Shown in pieces: positions 21,416 through 32,258 of a stretch of 64,000 nucleotides of DNA. How positions within the stretch are numbered: the stretch's first letter is position 1; the number at the start of each line of letters is the position of its first letter. The position numbers and the translations under genes are program-made. The notes below the pieces were generated by a model. The model searched no databases, was not told the origin of the DNA, and saw nothing but the letters and a program-made list of their open reading frames with translations. Origin of the DNA: Eurosta solidaginis (taxonomy: Eukaryota > Arthropoda > Insecta > Diptera > Tephritidae); the NCBI RefSeq assembly GCF_040869045.1, contig NC_090321.1, positions 136,143,689-136,207,688 on the forward strand. Direction: 5' to 3'.

Positions 21416-22090
21416 CTACTTTGTAGTTTTGGATTTGCTTTGAATATATCTTTTATATGCTGGGCATTCCTTACTAAACGCAGCATGGTGTACATCAGTT
21501 TCTATCAATTTTTTCTGGACTAGCTCACAACAGTTTACACAATTATATATATTTGATACACAATCTCTGAAATTGTGATTGCCTCCACATCTACTACATG
21601 CTTTTTTATTGATACATTCAACCGCCTTGTGATTAAATCCCAAACATTTAAAGCATCTAAATACTCTTTCATAATCAGTAATTATGCAAGAGTCCCATTC
21701 TACATTAATTTTCTTTTGTTTAATAATATTTTCGTATGTTTCTATATCTGTTTCAACAAGAGCATTGAAGCATTCTTCTCTTCGACTGAAATTTTCAAAA
21801 ACCTTTACAACTTTGAATTGGTTACCCTCACATATGCTATTTTGTTTTGTAATACATTCTATCAATCGCTCACTGCTAACATTCTCAGTTAAACCTATAA
21901 CTTCAAATATTTTTTTAATCTCTCTCTTGTCTTTTGTTTTTTCCACATCGTATTCATTCCCAATTTGTTCCGCTATCTTTTTCTGCAATAGTTCGCATGT
22001 TTCCTTATTCTTGCATTGCACTACTATCCCACCGTTGTTTATCTTTTACTGCTGTGACATGACATTCGGTTGGCTCGATGACTGTTTAAA
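21416..22090 (-). pseudogene. LINE-D ORF1 C-terminal part with CCHC knuckles
   Basis: The 201-codon frame starts within ORF1 (GGIVVQCKNKETCE just upstream) and has RRM-like strands, then CFKCLGFNHKAVEC, CSRCGGNHNFRDC and a third CVNCC knuckle. Three knuckles are usual for Jockey/I-type ORF1 RNA-binding proteins. An in-frame stop precedes KINNGG. The right end is the MITE insertion at 22097. Confidence 0.85.
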
Positions 22091-22096
22091 GCGCTA

Positions 22097-22443
22097 ACAA
22101 AGAGAATAAATACAATAAGAGCCGTCACTCGTTATTTTGTGTCGAGTATCTCGCTGGAAATTGAAAAAATTGATGCCGAATGTTTTCTGAGAGGGACATT
22201 TTTAATTGTCTCGCATTTATCCATGCCGTGTGGGCCCCTTGTGCAACTGTGATTTTTGGAAAGAGAATTAAATAAATTAATTAAATATAGTCGAAAAATA
22301 AACACAAATACTCCACGAAAATGTATAGAAGACATTTATAAACATCTCGCCCAAAAAAAAAAGTAGCGACTACCTCTCAGTATACATCGAGTAAATGCCA
22401 AAAAAATAACGAGTGACGGCTCTTATTGTATTTATCCTCTTTG
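22097..22443. mobile_element. 346-bp MITE in LINE-D ORF1
   Basis: Long terminal inverted repeats of about 41 bp begin CAAAGAGRATAAATACAATA and include AGAGCCGTCACTCGTTATTT. A short flanking repeat GCGCTA (22091-22096 and 22444-22449) is the probable target copy. The ORF1 frame reads HTKVA on one side and LKQ on the other, so the host gene was one piece before. The superfamily is not clear. Confidence 0.8.
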
Positions 22444-22449
22444 GCGCTA

Positions 22450-22540
22450 CTTTGGTGTGTTTATTTTTCTTTTCTTTGTCTTTCGGTTTAATAACAACCC
22501 TATTTTCACTTTGTGAGGCTGCTTGTGCATATGTAATTTT
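22450..22540 (-). pseudogene. LINE-D ORF1 middle piece
   Basis: Between the two insertions the minus frame reads KITYAQAASQSENRVVIKPK and then DKEKKNKHTKVA. The VVIKPKD block is typical of Jockey-type ORF1 before the RRM-like part. This short remnant fixes the order of the pieces. Confidence 0.75.
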
Positions 22541-25359
22541 TATACTCAGTTGAGCAGAGCTCACAGAGTATATTAACTTTGATTGGATAACGGTTGGTTG
22601 TACAGGTATAAAGGAATCGAGATAGATATAGACTTCCATATATCAAAATCATCAGGATCGAAAAAAAATTGATTGAGCCATGTCCGTCCGTCCGTCCGTC
22701 CGTTAACACGATAACTTGAGTAAATTTTGAGGTATCTTGATGAAATTTGGTACGTAGGTTCCTGAGCTCTCATCCCAGATCGCTATTTAAAATGAACAAT
22801 ATCGGACTATAACCACGCCCACATTTTCGATATCGAAAATTTCGAAAAACCGAAAAAGTGCGATAACTCATTACCAAAGATGAATAAAGCGATGAAACTT
22901 GGTAGGTGAGTTGAACTTATGACGCAGAATAGAAAATTAGTAAAATTTTGGACAATGGGCGTGGCACCGCCCACTTTTAAAAGAAGGTAATTTAAAATTT
23001 TGCAAGCTGTAATTTGGCAGTTGTTGAAGATATCATGATGAAATTTGGCAGGAACGTTACTCCTATTACTATATGTATGCTTAAAAGAATTAGAAAATCG
23101 GAGAACGACCACGCCCACTTTTAAAAAAAAAATTTTTTAAAGTCAAATTTTAACAAAAAATTTAATATCTTTACAGTATATAAGTAAATTATGTCAGTAA
23201 TGATATGGTGCAACAAAATGCAAAAGTAAAAGAAAATTTCAAAATGGGAGTGGCTTTGCCCTTTTTCATTTAACTTGTCTAGGATACTTTTAATGCCATA
23301 AGTCGAACAAAAATTTACCAATCCTTCTGAAATTTGGTAGGGCTTAGATTCTGGGACGATAACTTATTTCTGTGAAAAAGGGCGAAATCGGTTGAAGCCA
23401 CGACCAGTTTTTATACACAGTCGACAGTCTGTCCTTCTGCTCGGCCGTTAACACGATAACTTGAGCAAAAATCAATATATCTTTACTAAGCTCAGTTCAC
23501 GTACTTATCTGAACTCACTTTGTATTGGTATAAAAAATGGCCGAAATCGGACTATGACCACGCCCACTTTTTCGATATCGAAAATTACGAAAGATGAAAA
23601 AAATGCCATAATTCTATACCAAATACCAAAAAAGGGATGAAAAATGCTATTTGGATTAGTTTATTGACGCAAAATATAACTTAAGGAAAAAACTTTATAA
23701 AATGGATGTGGCACCTACCATATTAAGTAGAATGAAATGAAAGTTCTGCAGGGCGAAAAAAATATTGGCAGGAATACTATTCGTAGTATTATATATATAA
23801 ATAAATTAGCGATATCCAACAGATGATGTTCTGGGTCACCCTGGTCCACATTTTGGTCGATATCTGGAAAACGCCTTCACATACACAACTACCACCACTC
23901 CCTTTTAAAAGCCTCATTAATACCTTTAATTTGATACCCATATCGTACAAACGCATTCTAGAGTCACCCCTGGTCCACCTTTGTGGCGTTATCTCGAAAA
24001 GGCTTCCACCTATAGAACTAAGCCCCACACCCTTTTGAAATACTCATTAACACCTTTCGTTTGATACCCATATTGTACAAACGCATTCTAGGGTCACCCC
24101 TGGTCCACCTTTATGGTGATACATCGAAACGGCGTCCACCTATGGAACTAAGAATCACTCCCTTTAAAACCCTCATTAATACCTTTAATTTGATACCCAT
24201 ATCGTACAAACACATTCTAGAGTCACCCCTGGCCCACCTTTATGACGATATCTCGAAAAGGCGTCCACCTATAGAACCAAGCGCCACGCCCTTTTAAAAT
24301 ACTCATTAACACCTTTCGTTTGATAGCCATATTGTACAAACACATTCTAGAGTCACCCTGGTCAACCTTTATGGCGATATCTTGAAAAGGTGTCCACCTA
24401 TAGAACTAAGCCCCACACCCTTTTAAAATACTCATCAACACCTTTCGTTTGATACCCATGTTGTACAAATGCATTCTAGAGTCACCCCTGGTCCACATTT
24501 ATGCCGATATCTCGAAAAGGCGACCACCTATACAACTAACACCACTCCATTTTAAAACCGTCATTAATACCTTTAATTTGATACTCATATCGTACAAACA
24601 CATTCTAGGGTCACCCCTGGTCCACCTTTATGGCGATATCTCGAAAAGGCGTCCACCTATAGAACTAAGCCCCACGCCCTTTTAAAATACTCATTAACAC
24701 CTTTCGTTTGATACCCATATTGTACAAACGCATTCTAGAGTCACCCTTGGTCCACCTTTATGGCGATATCTCGAAAAGGCGACCACCTATACAGCTACCA
24801 CCACTCCCTTTTAAAACCTTCATTAATACCTTTAATTTGATACCCATATCGTACAAACGCATTCTAGAGTCATCCCTGGTCCACCTTTATGGCGATATCT
24901 CGAAAAGGCGTCCACCTGTAGAACTAAACCCCACGCCCTTTTGAAATACTCATTAACACCTTTCCTTTGATACCCATATCGTACAAACAAATTCTAGGGT
25001 CACCCCAGGTCTACCTTTATGGCGATATCTCGAAACGGCGTCCACCTATGGAAATAAGGATCAATCCCTTTTAAAATACTCATTAACACCTTTCATTTGA
25101 TACCCATATCGTACAAACAAATTCTAGAGACAACCCTAATCCACCTTTATGGCGATATCCCCAAATGGCGTCCACCTATAGAACTATGGCCCACTCCCTC
25201 TTAGAATACTCTTTAATACCTTTCACTTGATACACATGTCATACAAACACATTCCAGGGTTACCCTGGGTTCCTTTTCCTACATGGTTATTTTCCCTTAT
25301 GTTGCCACCATAGCTCTCAACTGAGTTCGGTTACACCCGAACTTAACTTACCTTACTTG
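22541..25359 (+). mobile_element. Helentron-like (DINE-1/HINE type) element with ~129-bp array
   Basis: Four marks of this class are seen. A sub-terminal ACTCAGTTGAG at 22544 is matched by its inverted copy CTCAACTGAGT at 25316. A GTCC microsatellite lies at 22680-22702. A long tandem array (23823-25280) is followed by the 3' hairpin GTTCGG-TTACAC-CCGAAC and the end CCTTACTTG. A block with CCACGCCCAC and CGATATCGAAAAT occurs twice (about 22800-23100 and 23560-23600). No target duplication is seen, as expected. It has no coding capacity and would depend on a rolling-circle helicase made elsewhere. Class assignment is inference from structure. Confidence 0.65.
23823..25280 (+). repeat. ~129-bp tandem array inside the Helentron-like element
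   Basis: About eleven units marked by GGTCCACCTTTATGGCGATA at about 23966, 24096, 24226, 24356, 24485, 24615, 24745, 24874, 25004 and 25134. Units diverge by several percent, and neighbours alternate between two subtypes (CTTTCGTTTGATACC and CTTTAATTTGATACC), which suggests expansion by dimers. Confidence 0.85.
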
Positions 25360-25750
25360 CTTTGTTTACATTTGTGTTGTTGTTTACGCTGGTACCCGCA
25401 AAACTTCATTTAATTTTTCGCTATTATTTTCTATTGTTTGTGATAACTCAGACAGAATATCTTTTCTCATTTGATTAATTTTAATTTCTACATTATGTTC
25501 AAGCAGTGAATTGAAATCAGTCGTCAGACTAATACGCCAATTACACGGCTCAAGTATCCTTGTGCCAATTACCAATTTGCACAAGGTTTTGGCCGGTGTG
25601 TGCACTGGTTGCGCTATTTGCGCAGAGAACTGCGCTAAAATCAAAACGATTTTGATATTTACGCATGTCTGCAAATATTGCACATGCTTTTTTCTTCGTG
25701 TGTGGTGAATCTTACAGAATTTTACCTGTGGTTTCTGATAATATAACATC
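25360..25750 (-). pseudogene. LINE-D ORF1 N-terminal part
   Basis: The minus frame 25384-25749 ends with a coiled-coil-like KINQMRKDILSELSQTIEN and LNEVLRVPA. After a frameshift near 25380 it continues VNNNTNVNKAS up to the insertion, which fits the SYAQAAS block at 22520. The start of ORF1 and the 5' UTR are not clear. Confidence 0.6.
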
Positions 25751-26395
25751 AGTAATTATTGCTTAAAAATGTTAATATCGAAGGCGTAAGGACCATATCT
25801 AGCTTGTAACAGGAATTCACACAAATTCAATAATACATAATAATTTTTTATACAATTAGAACACATGTTTCATTTGTTGCGCTAGTTGAAAAATGAATAT
25901 TGCGCAGTGCTGCAATGAGTTGAGCTGGTCTTGCAACTAAAATATAAAAGTTATAAATACAATGGAAAATAAACGATTCTGGTGCGAGTTTTTCGACTTA
26001 TACTGTGAATTACCAGCACTGTGGAAAATAAATAGTGTTTTTTATACAATTTGTGCATTTTTTATAAAATTAAAACACATGTTTCATTTGTTGCGCTACA
26101 TTAAAAATGAATATTGCGCATTGTTTTTAAGCCGTGTATGTCAAAATTTTCATTTGCACAAATTCCGTCGTTTTATATTTGCGCATGGCTTTTGTGTCAT
26201 GTATGGGCCGTCTAACTTTCAACTGCTGTATTTTGTGAATTCCAGGACTATTTTGAAAACTAAATACCTTGGCTCAAGAAATATTTTAACTGGAAGTAAC
26301 ACAGAAATGCTTTTTGAAAGCGAACACTTTATAAATGTACAACTAATTATTGTAATTAAAAAATGTATTTTACTTCCTTTATATTAGGTCGGTTG
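25751..26395. other. Non-genic stretch with a repeated 60-bp phrase
   Basis: No gene supported. A phrase with ACACATGTTTCATTTGTTGC and AAATGAATATTGCGCA occurs at 25860-25900 and again at 26070-26120. The open frame at 25962-26387 shows no motif and is AT-rich. Confidence 0.5.
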
Positions 26396-28050
26396 AATGT
26401 TTGTCCGCTTTTCATACAAATCTTGCAATCAATTTTTAAGTAACTTCTCGTTGAGCTACAAACGTGAAACTTAACACATAGGTTTGAACCCCGTGACATT
26501 GCAACAAAAAAAAAAAAAAATCCGTTAGGTGGCGCACGGATCGAAATAATTTGTTTGTCGGCTTTTCTTACTAATTTTGCAACCGATTTTTAGGTAACTT
26601 CTCATTGAGCTACAATCGTGAAACTTTACACATAGGTTAGAACACCCTGACAATGCAACAAAGGGGGGAAAAAATTCGTTAGGTGGCGCACGGATATAAA
26701 TAATTAAATAAGAATTTGAAAATTTGCAAACCAGCTTTTAAGTAACTTCTCGATGAGATAGAGACTTGAAATTTCAAATTTAATTCAGCGGTCGATGACA
26801 GCCGATGACACGGATTGATTTTTATGTAAGTTCTCATTGAGCTACAACTTTAAAACTTCACAGATAGGATAAGGCGCCGAGAAAATTTAAGAAAAGGAGA
26901 AAAAGTTCCGTTAGGTGGGCACGGATCGAAATATTTAGATAAGAATTTGGAAATTTGGTGTTTTGAGATCGATTTTAGAGTAACTTATCATCGAGCTACA
27001 AACATGAAGCCTCAGAGTTAGGTTAAGTCACCGTGACAAAGGAATAAAAAGAAGAAAAAATTCCTGTAGGTGGCGCACGTATCGAAAAGGTTAGATAATA
27101 ATTTGGAAATTTGAAACCGGGTTTTAAGTAACTTCTCGATGAGCTAGAAACTTGAAATTTCAAACTTAATTCAGAGGTCGATGACAGCCGATGACACGAT
27201 ACAAAAAGATTAGCTAGGGGGCGCACGGGATTAGATATTTAGAAAAATCGTACGAAACGGAGGGAATTTTTGGATTGATTTTTATGGAAGTTCTCATTCT
27301 TCACGGATAGATTAAGACGTCGTAACAAAGAAACAAAATGAGAAAAAAATTTCGTTAGGTGGCGCACGGATCAAAAAAATTAGATAATAATTTGGAAATT
27401 TGAAACCGGGTTTTAAGTAACTTCTCGATGAGATGGAGGCTAAAAATGTAGAGCTTAATTCAGAGGTCGCTGACAGCCGATGACACAATAAAAAAGTTTC
27501 GCTAGGGGACGCACGGACTGAGATATTTAGAAAAACTAAACGGTGGGGGGGGGGGGGGGGGGAATTTTGGGATTGATTTTTATGTAAGTTCTTTTTGTGC
27601 TAGAAGTGTGAAACTTAACACATAGGTTAAGACATCGAGAAAATGTAAGAAAAGGAGAAAAAAATTCCGTTAGATGCGGCACGGATCGAAATATTTATGT
27701 CAGAATTTGGAGTTTTGAGATCGATTTTTAAGTAACTTCTCATTGAGCTACAAACATGAAACTTCACAGATAGGTTGAGACGCCGTGACAAAGAAACAAA
27801 AGGAGAAAAAAATTCGTAAGGTGGCGCATGGATCGAAATAATTAATAATAAATATTTAGATACGTATTTCGAAATTGGGAATTAAGAGATCGGTTTTTAA
27901 GTAACTTCTCGGTGAGCTATTGACTTTAAATTTCAAAAGTAATTTAGAGGCCGATGACAGTGAAAACCTAGTAAAAAAAGTTTCGATATGGGGCGAAAAA
28001 TCGTACGGAACGGGGGAATCTTCGCGACAAATTTTAAGAGACTTCCCATT
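26396..28050. repeat. Degenerate tandem array, ~150-bp unit (copy 1)
   Basis: About eleven diverged units share GTAACTTCTCATTGAGCTAC, then a RACTTGAAATTTCA-like phrase and TTAGGTGGCGCACGGATCGA. Starts near 26436, 26596, 26740, 26827, 26984, 27128, 27417, 27573, 27733 and 27901. A run of 20 G at 27543-27562 is not present at the matching place in copy 2. It flanks the 3' LTR of BEL-X. No gene. Confidence 0.75.
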
Positions 28051-28504
28051 TGTTAGAGCGGGGACAAATGTAGCCGGAATTCCTCGTGAATTCCGGAAAC
28101 GGGGAAACTTTGGGGTGCCGGTTCTTGAAACTCGCGATAATGAAAAACTTACCAGCTGTAGCTAGCTGTACAACAACAAGTAGCCAAATTAAATATGCAA
28201 AGATGTAGGTTGTGCGTATATATATATGATAACCTGTCGCACAGGCCTTTATTAAAAATATAGAATGGTGAAATAAAAGGTATGGTAAAAAAACACTCAC
28301 CTGGTGGTTGCTGGTAAAAGAGTAAGGGAGAGTCTATAGCCGTTCGTCCCTTTTAAAGGCCCTAAGAAACTGACGCCATTTAATGGAACAGGTTTTCGTA
28401 GAGAAAAGTCCAAAAAAGGAAAAGAAACCCAACGAGTGCTTGCAGCGAGTTTCCACCAGCGACCTCTCAGGTGATGTTTAAGGATGATAATGCAGGCTTT
28501 AACA
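28051..28504 (-). repeat. BEL-X 3' LTR
   Basis: A 454-bp LTR from TGTTAGAGCG to CTTTAACA on the plus strand. A purine-rich tract, read on the minus strand as AAGGCGGACGG, borders it at 28505-28517. It matches 38797-39250 closely and also the 5' LTR of BEL-Y (47608-48044). Confidence 0.85.
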
Positions 28505-28738
28505 TGCCGTCCGCCTTGCAGCATCACTGCAATATAAATTCGATATTAATATATAACTTCAGTATAAATGCATTGTAAATTCATTTTTCTTTACGCTAAA
28601 GTTTTTTGCTTGCCAGCTCAGTATGGGGTTACTCCGCATATGATCCATCGAAAAACGGTGTTCTGAGCAGCCGGTCGTGTCGGGGTTTCAGGCCTAAGTC
28701 CAGGACGGAATATGGGAAAGCTGCAAAGAGAGAATTGG

Positions 28739-29083
28739 TTACTTAAGGGTTACAATAGGTAGTAGGACTAATTTAACTATTGGCCGTGTAATCACACCAC
28801 GGGCTGTGCGTATTTCTACCACCCATACTTGATTATCTTGGCCTGGGAAAACCTTCACCACTCTACCAAGTCGCCATTCATTAGCGGGTTAATTATCCTC
28901 TTTGATAATCAGTAGATCGTTAACCTCAAGATTTCGTTGGGGATGTTTCCACTTAAACCTCTTATGTAGCTCCTTCAAGTACTCTCCCTTCCATCTTTGG
29001 CAGAATCCTTGATGAATAGCTTTGAGCTTTTGCCATCGCTTGACATCGGTGTTCCTTAAACCTTTAGTTCCGCATTCGCGAGT
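28739..29083 (-). pseudogene. BEL-X DUF5641 C-terminal domain
   Basis: The minus frame reads KRWQKLKAIHQGFCQRWKGE, KWKHPQRNLEVNDLLIIKED, a stop, then EWRLGRVVKVFPGQDNQVWV and RTARGVITRPIVKLVLLP. This domain ends the Pol polyprotein of BEL/Pao elements after the integrase. The in-frame TAA at 28889-28891 is also in BEL-Y, so it predates the duplication. Confidence 0.85.
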
Positions 29084-30060
29084 ATGGGGCTTCCAATCAG
29101 AAAGTGTCCAGGGGTGAGGGGTTCAATGCAGTCGGGGTTGTCAGACATCGAACTGATCGGTCTCGAGTTCAGACAGGTTTCTTATTTAGCCAGTAGCGTG
29201 GATAATTCCTCCTTTGCGAATTGCATGGTAGTTGAAATTTTGCGGAAACGGGTTTTGAAACTCTTCACTTCTGCTTCACATAGTCCTCCCATGTGGGGTG
29301 CTCCTGTTGGGATAAAATGCCAGTGGATTTCTTGATGGGCATATAACATAGTGGTATGCCGAGCAGCTTCAGTCATGAAATTCCGAAAATCTTGCCTTAA
29401 TGCCTTGTTTGCCCCTACAAGGTTCGTCCCATTGTCCGAATACACCTGGTGGGGACAGTCTCGCCGAGATATGAACCGCGCAAATGCAGCCAGAATTGTG
29501 GCTGTCGATAGATCGCTTGTTGGTTCTAAGCGTATTGCTTTCGTAGCAAAGCAAAGAAGGACGCAGACATAACCCTTCGTTAATAGGCATGCCCTGCCCG
29601 TATAATTTTTGATGTCGAACGGACCAGTGAAATCGATTCCGGTATTAGAAGGGTTCGGAGAACTCCGTTCGTTCTGGCGGTAGTGCTGCCATCAACTGCT
29701 CACGTGTCCTTTTCCTGTAGATGAAGCAAACTTTGCAATTAATGGTTATACTTTTTATCAAATTTTTTAGCTTTACGATCCAATATCCTGATCGCAAAAG
29801 TCGTATCATTAGTTGATTTTCCCCGTGTAGGGAAATCAAATTGGAAAATTTGATTACAAACCGCGAAAACACGCAGTCGTATGGGAAAATAATTGGACCA
29901 CGTTCGTTGTAGGGTATCGTCGATAGCTCCAATCTTCCTCCCACGCGCATTATTACGTCCGCATCGAGGAAGTGGTTGAGGGTGCGGATGGAACTATTTG
30001 AGCTCACGGCATCAGTTGAAGCTAACATCTGATACTCTGAGGTGCCCTCGCGGGGGGTTA
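29084..30060 (-). pseudogene. BEL-X integrase
   Basis: Minus frames give the zinc-binding HHCC region (LHGENQLMIRLLRSGYWI ... CKVCFIYRK) at 29645-30028 and the catalytic core end, with SDNGTNLVGA (second Asp) and APHMGGLCEAEVKSF (Glu), at 29182-29445. The middle, with the first Asp, is in a shifted frame. At least two frameshifts. The catalytic SDNGTN is intact here, unlike BEL-Y. Confidence 0.85.
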
Positions 30061-30900
30061 ACTTATGTACAGGATGCGTATTGCGTTAGAACAGGAAGAT
30101 CCGTGGGATGACTCTAAGAGTTGGAAAATCGCTCCAGAATATTCGGCAGTTCTGGAGCGCTGGTGGTATGAGCTCGGACAGCTCGTTGTTCTAGGTCCGT
30201 TTCCATAAGCAAGGCATCTGTTTTGCTTGGCCACTCCGAGGGGGGTGTCTTCAGCCATCTTGGGCCTTGTCACCAGAGTATGTTGTGCAGAGTTACGCCG
30301 CGACTGCCCAGGTCCGCTGGATTATCGCTAGATTCCACATGCCTCCATCCCTCCACTCCGACGAGCTCATCAATTTTTGCGACCGGATTTGCCACGAAGG
30401 TTGCCCACCAGCACGGTGGCTTCTTCATCCAAGAGAGCACGGTGGTCGAGTCCGTCCATTTGTAGATGGTCGGCTACGTTACGTCGAATTGGGGGAGCAA
30501 AGCGTGGATAAGTTCGGTCAGAAGCAATGCTCCACATAATTCCAATTGTGGTAAAGAGACGGCTTTAACTGGGGCCACCTTGGTTTTACCTTCAAGTAAA
30601 CTGACATGGGGAGGCCTGTTTGTTGTGCGGTCTTACACTCTAACATACGGGGCGGCTGCATATGCCTTTTCCGAGGCATTGCAAAACCCGTGGAACTCGA
30701 TTTCATGCCACGGTGTGAAATGAATCCACCGTGGAATTTTAATTTCTGAAATGTGGGTATAATTTTTGAGAAAATTTTCCCATCGCCGGTGAAGGTCTGG
30801 AGGGAGGCTATCATCCCAATCAATCTTCGTAAGCGATATGTCTTGCATCAAGATTTTGGCTTATACTACTATGGGTCCTAGCCAGCTTGCTGGGTCAAAT
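30061..30900 (-). pseudogene. BEL-X RNase H and linker
   Basis: The piece at 30518-30851 reads [20 protein letters not shown] and [15 protein letters not shown]; the expected catalytic Asp of the CDASEKAY motif is Asn. Downstream frames carry the VTSNWGS-like antisense region and the linker to integrase. The stretch equivalent to 30461-30600 is uninterrupted here, which makes it the empty reference for the insertion in BEL-Y. Confidence 0.75.
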
Positions 30901-30989
30901 AATTTGGCATCATAAGACAGAACCTCACGTTTCGTGTAATTCGGTTTTGTGGGATTTCCCGGACGCTAAAATGGAACATATGGTGTACC

Positions 30990-32058
30990 GCATTCCACCG
31001 TGTGCCTTACATCCTGGCCTCGCTGAGGTCATCAATTTCCAGGAACTCCTCTTTTAGCAGGTTCTTCTTTGGTAACGGTGCCAAGGTCTCTTTCGAGTTT
31101 GACTTCCATTTCCGAAGGGGGAACCCAGCTCCCTTGAGCGCTCCTATGAGCTCGTCACGAGCTCGTAGTGCTGTCTCGCGATCATGGGCCCCTGCGAGAA
31201 CGTCGTCGACGCACATATGCTGTTTCAATATCCTGGAAGCTAATGGAAAACGAACCCTGATATCATCAGCTAACTGGAGGAGAGTCCTGATAGCTAAGTG
31301 CGGGGCACAGTTTACTCCAAAAGTCACTGTCACAGAGTTCATAGTCTACCAGCTCATCATTCTGGGACTCCCGAAAAATTATCCTGTAAAATTTGGTGTC
31401 GTTGGTGTGTAACAGGATCTGCCTATATATCTTCTCCATGTCTGCGTTGAACACATATTTAAAAAAGCGCCATTTCAATAATAGGGCAGTAAGGTCAGCT
31501 TGTAGAACTGGTCCAGGGTAGAGAACATCTTCAGAATAATTTATTCGACGTGGGACTTGAAGCGTTGAAGACCACGCGCACCGTCGTGGTGGTACTGTTC
31601 GGCTTGATGACTGCATGGTGAGGTAGTTAATAGGGAATGGAGGAGTTCCTGCCCTCCGCGGGCTTCACTAGACTCATATGCCCCAGCGTGATGTACTTCC
31701 GCAGCACCCTATGATACTCGTCTTTTAACTCCGGTTTTTGACACATAGCGCTTCCGTTTCGGATGAACTCTTGCACTGCGCTGCTTCGCGAATGTCCAAT
31801 ATTGATGTCGGCGAAATGGTAATGCTACCATGTACCGTCCGTCATCATTCCAGATCGTTGTCCTTACATAGTTGTTTTCGCAAAATTGTTCCTCGGGGGT
31901 AACAGACTTTTTGTTCGGAACTTGCTCTAATTCCCAAAACCGCGTTAACTGGGCGCTCGGAAATTCCGTATAGAGGGAGATGCAAGACTCTGGACTGGTT
32001 TGGAGGGGGAGCGGGGCAGGGCCAGTCAGGATCCAGTCAAACACTGTTTGTTGAGTTA
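30990..32058 (-). pseudogene. BEL-X reverse transcriptase
   Basis: Minus frames carry ILTGPAPLPLQTSP and RFWELEQVPNKKSVTPEEQF (entry region), VFNADMEKIYRQILLHTNDT (first catalytic Asp), FGVNCAPHLAIRTLLQLADD and the active site CVDDVLAGAHD. The usual Tyr of YVDD is Cys; both Asp are kept. Frameshifts lie near 31700 and 31340. It is cut from the protease by LINE-C at 32059-36222. Confidence 0.85.
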
Positions 32059-32258
32059 ATAAGACAAGTATCACCAAATGTCACTGTGAGCAGACGTGTT
32101 TTGTAGTGCTGCTGAAGTTCGTGCTTTTAAATCGTAATTCCCGGTCTTTTAATTCAAGTATTTGTGGGAGATACGTAATAGTAATTTGTGCAAACGCTCA
32201 CAAGTATTGTTCATCGCGCATTAATTTTTATAAAGCAAAAAAAAATCTAAATTAAAAC

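Larger units (their letters stand above)
18522..25750 (-). mobile_element. LINE-D, Jockey-like LINE with two later insertions
   Basis: A minus-strand LINE, traced from its 3' tail (AATAAATGAAATGAAATG at about 18524-18541) through ORF2 to ORF1. ORF1 is interrupted by a 346-bp MITE and a 2.8-kb Helentron-like element; gag-like blocks on both sides join in order. Without them the element is about 4 kb. The CCHC knuckles in ORF1 and the RT motifs place it in or near the Jockey clade. The 5' end is not certain. Confidence 0.75.

Noticed and set aside
23823..25280. CRISPR-like array
   Set aside because: Units are ~129 bp, diverged and contiguous, with no unique spacers, in an animal genome.
25962..26387. 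141-codon host gene
   Set aside because: AT-rich, no domain or signal seen, and it overlaps the repeated phrase.
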